From the NCBI GenBank assembly GCA_950295325.1, contig OX485806.1, forward strand, positions 42,656,001 through 42,720,000: a stretch of 64,000 bases of DNA, given 5' to 3'. A program made the position numbers and the translations under genes. The first letter of the stretch is position 1; the number at the start of each line of letters is the position of its first letter. Positions 53,501 through 64,000 of the stretch are shown one piece after another. Under the pieces are notes generated by a model. That model was not told the DNA's origin and searched no databases. It was given only the letters and a program-made list of their open reading frames with translations. The DNA is from Polytrichum commune (lineage: Eukaryota > Streptophyta > Polytrichopsida > Polytrichales > Polytrichaceae).

Positions 53501-56500
53501 TTATAATATATAGCTCTTAGAATTTTGTGGCCAATCATGAATAAAGGGATTTTTGAACCAATGGTTTAGAGTTACATTGTTAGATATCACCATGAACACC
53601 ATAAGGAAGCTAATTTTATTTTCAAAAATTGGAACACCATAGAGGAAAAAATGTGTATACAAATGTTGCATAAGAACGGGCACAATAATTCTTTAAGATT
53701 TATGATGCCATATTATACACGTACTATGATTTTGTATCACATACATGTTGAGGCCCACAAATATAAACATGCATTACTTACGTTTTTGATTCAGAATGAT
53801 TCTCATTGATCATTTGCACCAAAAGGTGTTGATGCATAATTTAGACTTGCAAACAATAAAACCAATACATGTAACTAGCAAAAATGAGTGTTAAAATTGT
53901 ATTGGTGGATGCCACACAAAATGGAATGGTTCCACCACTAAATGCATTATGTAGACACTAATTACAAAAACTAACAAGGCCATAATTTTACTCACCCTTC
54001 CATTATTACAATACTAAGGATTTATGAAAATCATATTAAAATTTCTTAATTCTACTAGAATTGGGTTCAAAATAGTTGGAAATGTTGCTTATACACCAAA
54101 CATGTAAATCAAGTATTCATAAGCTCCTATGGACTACCAACATTACCAATTCACAAAATCAAGCCTTATACATACACTAAAAATGAAAACAAAACATACA
54201 TAGAAATGTATCCACTATTGCCACTGCTATCCATAACAGAGCTTTGGAAAAAAAAATTGTAGAAAAAAAAATACCAACATGACGTTTATATGTTTAAAAC
54301 ACAACCCTATTAACTTGTGTGAAAACTTCAAACCATGTGCGAGGTTTAGGATGAGTTTCTCATGTGTCATTGTCATCATAAATTTAACATGTGAATCAAG
54401 TTGTTTGTGTACACTAAGGGTTGTATCACTAATTACAATCCATCAACTTGACTTCAACAAAAATAGAAAACAATATAAGCCAACTTTGCAAACCCATTAT
54501 AGAACCTAAACCTTATGGTCCCCGGTTCCCCACAATTAGAATAGATCTATATTCAATACTCGATGTATGTGTGGTTGACCATTACAAAGTTGAGCATATA
54601 GGTCAACTCGACCAAAGATAATTTGGACAACCATGTATTATGTATGCGAGGCATCACATGACATGAAAAATAACAAGTCATCCCAAAAAATATGAGATTC
54701 TATGCATTTTGCAAAGACAAAAATTGGGAGATGGCATCGATTCCTCAACTACCATTAATGATATGTTTGGTTCACTAATCACAATACATGATACTCCCTA
54801 GCACGATCTCCAATCATGGCTTGAAAATTTGGGAGAAACTGCAATTCCTCCCTATTGGTTGTACTCCCATGTGCGATCCACCCACATTGTGCACCTAATG
54901 GAGGAGGCTAGGAAGTACGGTTGTCATCAACACATAATCAAAGAGATCAAAAAAAAGTCAATCAATCATTACCATAACCTACAAAGTCGTAATAGCCATC
55001 CAACCTAAATTACCACAATGCCCACAATCCACCTCACCCAGTGCTTCAATGTAACTATCATAAACACATGCCCAATCTAAACCTTTATTATTGAGCACAA
55101 AAACCTATATTGAATCAAATATCTATTGTTAGGTTTTGATAAAACCTATTGAAAAACAACACATTTACCTACATAGATGCAAAACATACAAGCTCAACTA
55201 TTGGATACAACATGAATACAAAAGAAGGAAAATGAATAAGCCTCATTGTATAGCTCTCCCCCAAAGTTGAATATATAAAGCAAATGTATTGATTTAAGAT
55301 CATTTCATTTGAACAATTAGATTATCTTACAATGAAAAAACTAAACTATATACCTAAATCCAACAGAGACAACCAATTTGAAAGAGTTTGTTGAGAATAG
55401 GAAGTAACATACAAAACATCTATGGTTGTAACATAGTAGTCAAAAAATCATTTGTTATTACGATCTATAATGTTTGGTGCATTTTATTAATGGTTGTATG
55501 TCGATATAAATGACATTTTAATAATGGTTGTGGGTTGATGTGTGTGAGGTTGTAATATTGGTAGTGGAATGATGTGAAAAAATCTCCCTTAATGGCATGA
55601 TCAAGGTTAATCTATGTGTATTAATAGGTCCTCATGGGAAATTAAAGGCCTACTAAAGCTAGATGCATAACACAGTGTAATTGTTGAAAATCCACCATCT
55701 AAGTCCATTGACATTATCTAAGTCAATGGACTTAGATAATAATCTAAGTCAATCCATTTGTAGTCACTTGATCATATTTGAATTTCAAATTGCCTATACA
55801 CATGGGGAACTAATTTAATAATACCAAGAATCTTGGTTTATTGGTTTTCCTTTTGGCAATCATTACCAATCTATTCATTTGATCAATTTGTTGTCTCAAT
55901 ATGGCCCACTTTGACCCAACCTTTCTCCTCATTTTCTTGACCTTACCTAACCATAACAAACCTTCATCCACACAATCTAGTGTACCTCGTTTTGAAACCT
56001 TACTCTAAGTTTTTTTCATTGTAGATTTTGATAGTTGAAGACATTGCAACATTATTATGTTGAACAAAATAAATCCCACCATCACTTCCGATCATACATG
56101 TATTAGAGTCATAAGCTTCATTCAAATGGTTGTGTTGAAATAATTATGAAGAATTTTGGTGAATTTTTATTTATTAAATACAAGGTTATCATTTATTTGT
56201 GAGATTAATGATGATTTTTGGGTGTGGCCTTGATATCAACACCAATCTATTTCTAATTCTCATGCACATCCAACATGTTGGTGATCACATTTCGGACCTC
56301 TACCTCAACCACAAAGAAGAGGATCAAGGCCATCATCAAATACACCTTTGTCTACGTCAACTTTATTATATGTTCATTCAAGTTTAGATATTGAATTTGT
56401 AAAACATCATTAAAAAACATAACCATCTTGGTCATCACGGGGCATATAAGTTTTACTTTGTGGGTATGCCATGTGCTTTGGATATGCTTGCTCTAGTAAC

Positions 56501-59500
56501 CAAGGGTCCAATACCCATTGTTTATCTTTAGCAATTGAAGAAGGTACCATGTTGAATATTTGGAGCATTTTTGTCTTAAAATCTTCTTTTCAACACATAC
56601 ATTATAACATTGCATACTCATTCATATCAACAACCGTCACACCTTCATTGAAAAGGTGGAGTGATGCCCAAATGTTTCCCATCATATTGTAGACTCGGCC
56701 AAATATTAAGCCTTAATCAACATACTCAATACCTAGTAATTGAATCAACAAGCTTGTGAAAGTCATAAGCTATTTTTAGACCAATTATACCATTGATTTT
56801 GGAAATCAAAATTTCATAAAAGTCAATATTCCTTAGATGTATAAATACTCAAGATTATTTAAAATATATAATTGGAATAACTACATTTGTGCATCTACAA
56901 AACATTATTGGCTAATAAATAACTTGATAGTGTTCACCTTTTGGAATTGCCAAAAACTAAGTGATTGCCATGTTTAATCCAATGTTTTAAAAACCTACCA
57001 AAAAAAATAAGACCTTTGCTTGATTCCTTAGGTTGAGTGTTACAAATTAGAAAATGTCAATGTAGATTGAGCAAATTTCAAAATACATTTTATTTTCATG
57101 AGGTACAATCTTGATGTAAACAAGAAGTTTGCACAATTTTTTCCAATTCACTTGAAGTATGAGCCAACACAAAATTTGTAATCTCAAGATGACCATGACT
57201 TGTTTTATAATGTCATGGAAATATTCTTGCCACAAATATCCAACACAACGTGTGGCGACTCTTATGAAAAGGGCTAACCACTATGACCATGACAAACCGT
57301 CCCATTTTGTTAGTGCAAAAATGGTCAAGAATGTTAAAATACCACTTTCTTCCAAAACCTACAATGGGTTTATAGGACAATACAAAAATGTGATCAACCT
57401 TTGAGTTGTTAAAACCAATCAACGTATCACATTTGGGCTCCCATGCCGCTCATCTTTCAACCTTGGTATCACCTTTTGCTAGGATAATTGAGACCGCACC
57501 AATGATACCATGCGCCTATTTAATATCTTTGTAGATTTCAAATTCTCACTAAAATAATTTAGCAAATTTATTGAAACAAATTCAACACCTTTTTGGTTTT
57601 TTTTTTAAATTGTTAAATGTAGATCCAAAAACAATTGAACTTAAAAGGTTGCACATGTTCCTACCTCCATGATTTCTATTGTTTGCAAGAAAAAATTAGA
57701 GTTTTTAATTTTTTAATTTTTTAATTTTTTATCTGACCCACTTTCAGTGCAATTTAGATTGTTTGCTATATCTTTAAAAAAACTCCCATAGATCAAGTTT
57801 GCCACTAAATGCATTTGCCCTATGGGCATGTAAAGTGTTAGACTAAATTCATACAAGGCATGCTCATTTGAAGACCCTTTGGTTTCTTATTTTAAAGTGG
57901 GATTTTCATCTTCAATTGAGTTATCCTAGCCTTAGCAAACCAACAACGCATCTTCTCAATGTGGAACCCTATGTTTATCTTATATTGTAGTTTGAGAGTT
58001 TTTATACAAACAAATAACCGAGTCACCTTCCATGTTCAATATCCATGGAACCCACTTAACACCAGTTTCATTAAAAGTGCACATAAGCATGTGCATTTTT
58101 TGGGGATTAAATTTTAATATTTTATTCTCAATTCTTGAAATGAATATGCAATAAAATTGTCCTTTGGCATAACTACTTTCAAATATCATTAGTTATAAAT
58201 AATTCTAAAAAATTATTTATACACTACATGACCGTCATATTTATATTTTGTTTCATTTTTCAAGTCAAAACATTCTAAGCTATGAAATAAATCAAAGGAG
58301 TATAATACATCCCTTTGTGCATAGCTTTTTTTTTTTAATTGAATGAGAAATGCAACACATACATCTCACCTTTTGGCTAAAAACATGAAAATAAATTGAA
58401 ACTAAGTGGCACATCACATGCTTTATCATGAAGCAATAACATTGAATTTGGTGATTCCAAAGAAAATAACAACATACTTCTATCACCTTATATTTAAAGA
58501 TTTAAAATCAATAAAGTCAAACAAAGGAGTGAGACATGTGCATCGTCCTCCATAAATATAATTTATAAAATTATAAATTAAAACAAACACTAATAGAAAC
58601 ATATTAAGTTGAGATGATCATAGACATGGTGGTAAACTAAACAAATTCATATAATCAATGAAAATAATTTGGTATTCAAATTGCATTTGTCTTAGTTTAA
58701 TACCACAAGTTCAAAAAAAAATTCAGGTTTGTTAATAAGGGTGAGGCAACACAAGTTCAAAAACGTACAATTTTTTTAACAAAGGTGAGGCATGTGTCTT
58801 ATCATGAAAACCATAAGTTAAAAATAAATCGGATTTGTGAACAAAGGTAAGGCATGTGCTTCTACTTAAAAACCATTGATTAAAAAATAAATTTTGTTAA
58901 TAGAGGTAAGACATGTGCCTCACCCTAAATCACAAGTTCAAAATGTTAGAATTATTAACAAGGGTTGATATTTTTTTAATTATGGATAAAGAAAAAAAAA
59001 TTCATAGTTTTAAAATTGGAGATGAAAGATGCTGATTTTGAAGGTTTTAAAACGAGGGTGAAAGTCGCATATTTCAGAGTTTCAAAATGAGGATGAGGTA
59101 TTTATAACTAAAATTTTGGATTGCAAACTACATATAATAAATATATTTTTTTTCTAGTAATTAATAAAATATATTATTTCTAGATAAACAAATTCAGATC
59201 TAGATTAGATCTGAATCTCAAGGAAATTCTAGAACTAGGATTTACCTCAATGACAGTGCTAAATTGAAATATACTTTGAGTTTGGTTGAGAGTAAGCATA
59301 TAATGCGATGCTAAATAGATCTTGATATGGGATTTAAACTTCAGGCGCTTGATAGTATAGAAATCAAAGGTAGAGTCAAAAATTACATGAGCAGCAAATG
59401 AAGACATTGGAGTTGTTTGTTGAAGTGCATTTGTGAGATAATGCGTAGCAAGATGATAGAGTTGAAGTGACGAGAATCTATGGTACAAGTTAGATAATTT

Positions 59501-62500
59501 AGTATTAGTGAAACACCCTAAATTTTTTATACACAACAATCAGATCAAGGAATGAGTGGGTACCAAGAAAAACAACGTTGACGTTGTACATCACTAAAGC
59601 AAGAGAAAGCATGTGCCGGAGTAGACAAACGTCGGAGAAAAGTAGCAACAAAGAAAAAAAATGGGTAGACATGAGCAAGAGAACTTGACCTAAAATTTAA
59701 GCGACGTTCTAGGTAAGTTCGAATGTGCAATTGCCAATCTTATACGTGTTCACCAAGTCTATATTATTCTACTGTGCACAAATTTAAGAATTTAGAGTTG
59801 AAATTTTTTGAGTGCGTTGGTGGCGCCATTGTACTTGTACCTAAATCTTCTACAACTATAATTAACCATACCTTCTATAATGGTAATTAACTTTGTTCAG
59901 ATTTGAGGGGTGAGGCACATGCCACACCCACTATAATAGTAATTAGTTTTGTTTGGCTTTGTAGGGATGGGGCACATGTCACACTCTTTATAATATTAAT
60001 TAGTTTTGTTCAGGTTTGACATGGTGATGCACATGCCACAACTTGTATAGCCGTAATTAGTTTTGCTTAAGTTTGAAGATGTGAGGCACATACCACACCC
60101 TCAATATCGATAATTATCTTTGTTTGGGTTTGTGCGGGTGATGCACATACTACACCATCATTAATGGTAATTCATTTTGCTCGGGTTTGAAGGGGTGAGG
60201 CACATATTACATCCTCTATAAGAGTAATTAATTTTTTCAGGTTTGAGGGGGTGAGGCACATGTCACACCCCTTATAGCAATAATTATTTTAATCATGTTT
60301 GAGGGGGTGAGGCACATGTCACACCCCTTCTAGCAATAATTAATTTATTCAAGTATGAGGGGGTGAGGCACATGTCACACCCCTTATAACAATTTTTAGT
60401 TTTGTTCGGGTTTGAGAGGGTGAGGCACATGTCACACTTTTTAAATGAGTAAGTAATTTTCTCTAAGTCTAAGGGAGTGAGACACATGTCATACCTCTAA
60501 TTATACGCAATAACTATCAAATGGATTGTCAATCAAATCATACCTAATTATAACTTGATTAATGACCAAACATATTGAAATAAATATATCCAATTTTTAT
60601 ATTTTAAATTTAAAACCAATATAGTTATAATATGATCATACTTTCATAGAAATCTACGCGTTTGCAATAATTTGTTCATGTGCACTTGTACATATTGAAT
60701 TGCATTCTTAACAAAATCAATGTTATTTCCGAAATTACATTATATTATAATAATTTTCATTATGATATCACCCTCTTGTGGTATACAAACATAATAAAAC
60801 ATGTCAATTTATTAAGACTCAACCCAAAAAATGAGACCACTGGCAATGTTGGAATGTGCCATTGATAAAAAACAATTTCATTATAACTTAACACAATACC
60901 TATAATGTGGGTCTCACAATAAACTAGCATGCAAGTCATTGTACAACCCATGCATTGAGTATGATTTACCATTATAAACGCAATGCACCAAACCAAAATG
61001 TCCCACACATCAAAGATAGAGCAATATTTTCATCAACTACACCTCTCTCACCTTGCTGGCCATTGTTGTCCACTGACATAAAGCGTTAACCAAACATTAT
61101 TTGGTTTTAACCTACAAAATTTAATGATTGAACAACCTTTCCTCCTAGTGTTAAAGATTTGTTATAATTGTTTTCAATGTTTGCATCCTCAACAACCTTT
61201 GCGTGTTATTAGTTTCAATAGGAGTCTTAAGGTTAGCTCGAAATTCTTTTGGGTGGACATAGATGAAAAATGTCACCACAATATGAACAAAACAATCTAA
61301 ACCAAAAGATCTTGACATATGAAGAGTATGGATGACAAAAAATTACAAATGGTTTACACTCATCTTCAAAATTCTTGATGCGAATAAAGACAACATGTTT
61401 TGTGATTTGTTGTAGCGAGAACAATTGTTTTGCCCTTATTTGCAACTAATTGTGGTGGTCACAAATATTGATTCCTTTCCTATGGCACTAGCAATGGATA
61501 TGCAAATTGCTCATAATGTGGGAACTTTTGAAGTTGGCAAACAAATAGTGTATGGATACTTTAGAATGGTCACTAGTGTTGCCTTCAAAAAAAATTGTGC
61601 ACTTATTGTAGTAGAGTTTCACAATTGGAATAAAAATCTTGAGACCATGATTTCATATTCCATTCATGATTTTTTAGGGTGATATTTTTTAGATTGGGAC
61701 AAACACATAAAAATGCACAATCTTTGATCCTTGCTTTCATTCATTAGAAATGAATCCACCACTTGTTGATATCATGGGAACGTGGGAGAGAATATGAAAA
61801 AACAAAATGGGAACCACATGGACCATGTATTCTTATTCCACTCTATGTCACGTCAAATATCCATAGGTTTATTATACACATGCTTTGTAAACCCAACGAT
61901 TCCAAAATTGAAAGGATCTCAAGTTATTAATGGTCGTGTGAAGCTTGCTAAATATAAATCCCCAAGTTGGATGTTTTTCCTTGATTTATACCTTGGCTTC
62001 TAATAATAATAATAAATTTGGATGTTTTTCCATGGTTCCTTCGTTAATCTCACTTGCATTCCTATTGTTCTTTGCATTAGAAACAATGGATCAAGCGCTT
62101 TGTTACAAAAAACATCAAATTTTGACTATGTGGTGCTTAATGTTTTTGGAAATATATTGGATATCAATATCATGACCTCCGTATATATGATACTATAAGA
62201 ATTGTAAAAAAAAATACTTAGTTTACCTCACGGGTAGGTCACTCTAAGGCATTTTTGTGCATCACGTGCGGCTGGGGGTTTTTTGTTTTGGGGCTATTTA
62301 CCTTCAAGGGTTGAATTAAAGCCTCCCTATAATTACTTAAATTTCAAAAATGGCCCATTTGTTTGCACCCTTCCATTACTTATATTGTCCAAGTCACTGC
62401 AATTTTTTGTACTCTATATTCCTTTTAAGTAATAAAAGCTAATCTACTTCCTAACGCATTAACGAGTGTTAAGGGAAACCATGGAAACAAAGAAGGGTGC

Positions 62501-64000
62501 AAACAGTAATATCATTGCAAACAAAGTTATGAAGAAAACACATAGGAGACCATAGCAAACATACTAAACATACCTTCTAGGATCCTTATCTTCAGCCCCT
62601 ATATTAATTTTACAAAAAAATAATGGCCCACATTTTATGTCCATCTAACTTACTTATAATGGGATTGTCTACATTTAATGGCCCCTTCATTATTTGGAAT
62701 TCCTTTATAATTTTTATTTCAAATGATTTTAATCCTCTCTATATTATGCCGCACGTCGTTTTTAAAATGCACTAAGTGACCTACCCGTGGTTTACCCTCC
62801 AAATAGTATTTGTAAGCAAAGTTGCCAAATTTGTGTTTCATGCACATGTTTCTTACATTGAAATGAATGGTTTTGTTGATTTTTCCTCAAAAATATGTGC
62901 ATACAAATATGTTCTAGGTCATCATACAAAATTATGATCAAATATGTTGTTATGAGATTACTTATATGTCACTTTCAACCACTTGCAAATCTTGTCAAGT
63001 TTGCGTAGGTGTTGGAAAATGGCCTATTAAAATGACATGTTTTCTTCATTTGTTTTTCACTTTTATTCCTATACTAGTACACTATAAGATTAACATTTCT
63101 ATATCCATAGAGTATTTACACTTATATTTAATAATGGTCATTTTTTATTGGCACATCCAAATTTACATTGACCAAAGCATTTGTTTGGTCCATTTTACCA
63201 TATTTGTGCCCAAATCTATTGTAGTTTAATTTTTTAATTTTTTAATTTTTTTTAGGTATCTTTCAAGAAAAATTGGCAATAACTATGAACTTTCATATTA
63301 GAGACAATAAAATTTGTGAGCTATGTTGAACCAGCAGTTGGTGGATGAGGGCCAAAATGGTTTAAGTCATGTAGAATGAATGGTTCTAGGTGCGGTCATT
63401 TGGAAACATCATGGTTGGGTTCTTTACAAATTATGAAGTACACATCTAGCTAAGAAATATTAAGTTGATTCCATTTCCAACTTAATAATTTTATCAAATT
63501 TATCCCAAAATTCAAAGGGTAATTCAACTACGTCAACATTGGAAGCCATATTCACAACCCTTAAAGCGTTTAGAAAATAAAGCAAAATTCCTCGCCATGA
63601 TCTTGTGGACCCATCCACAATGTAAAACATCTTAACATCATAGACATATGCAATAACGCCAGGATCAAATCACAACAACAATGGTTTCCCCAAAACCCCA
63701 ACTTCCTAGGTTGTAGTTCCAATACAACAATATGAATGCAAAACAATGATGTTTCTAGAACCCCAATTCCATCGATTGTGATTCCTAAAAACTTCAACAT
63801 AAGGCAACAAATTGGAGCACCTTCAACCAAAGTCCAAAGCATAATTGCCGCACCAAACCTTTCAACCATGCACAAACACTTGATTGTTCATAACAACTAT
63901 GGCATTAACAAAAATATTTGATGTTTGCAACAAAACAAAGGTGAGAGCCCCAAAACCTAGCTTTATTTTTTCCAAGTCTAAATTTATCAATTATGGGCAT

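Overview
This window looks like repeat-dominated DNA from a streptophyte nuclear genome (land plant or charophyte alga; I cannot narrow it further). The evidence is a MULE transposase with a SWIM zinc finger and a short GT-AG intron, and a large CACTA (En/Spm) element with plant-type TNP2, DUF4216 and Transposase_24 proteins. I recognise no complete single-copy host gene. Almost all coding sequence belongs to transposable elements, most of it damaged.

Layout: (1) 1-21690 is a tandem satellite of about 88 copies of a 246-bp unit. Each unit is an old dimer of a ~138-bp half and a ~108-bp half, and there are several higher-order repeats. (2) At 21691-22042 the satellite decays into diverged half-units that run directly into the 5' coding end of a broken MULE transposase (to 24638). 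(3) 24639-26519 holds a duplicated short gene tail and a near-perfect 61-bp-arm inverted repeat. (4) 26520-26836 is a ~47-bp minisatellite. (5) From about 26837 to 32638 and again from 47602 to about 51340 lies one G-poor LINE on the + strand. Its order is a duplicated N-terminal module with 2A-like motifs, an APE endonuclease, reverse transcriptase (YADD), an unassigned domain, RNase H, a zinc-knuckle and a C-terminal restriction-like endonuclease. (6) The LINE is split by a 14.96-kb CACTA element (32639-47598) with matching terminal inverted repeats and a CAC target duplication. It carries two head-to-head genes, TNP2-like on the - strand and TNPA/Transposase_24-like on the + strand. (7) Three copies of a short inverted-repeat element (CACGGGTAG ends, 8-bp target duplications) sit in the CACTA element, in the LINE and near 62.2 kb. 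(8) 51345-64000 is AT-rich DNA without recognisable genes, with two related minisatellites at 58.7-60.5 kb.

The nesting gives a history: LINE first, then the CACTA element and short-element copy B into the LINE, and copy A into the CACTA element. Removing the CACTA element or copy B, each with one target-site copy, restores the local LINE reading frame, which confirms those boundaries. The most interesting signals are the satellite that grades into a transposase exon, the LINE with two endonuclease types plus 2A-like motifs and a possible -1 frameshift site, and the divergent CACTA gene pair.
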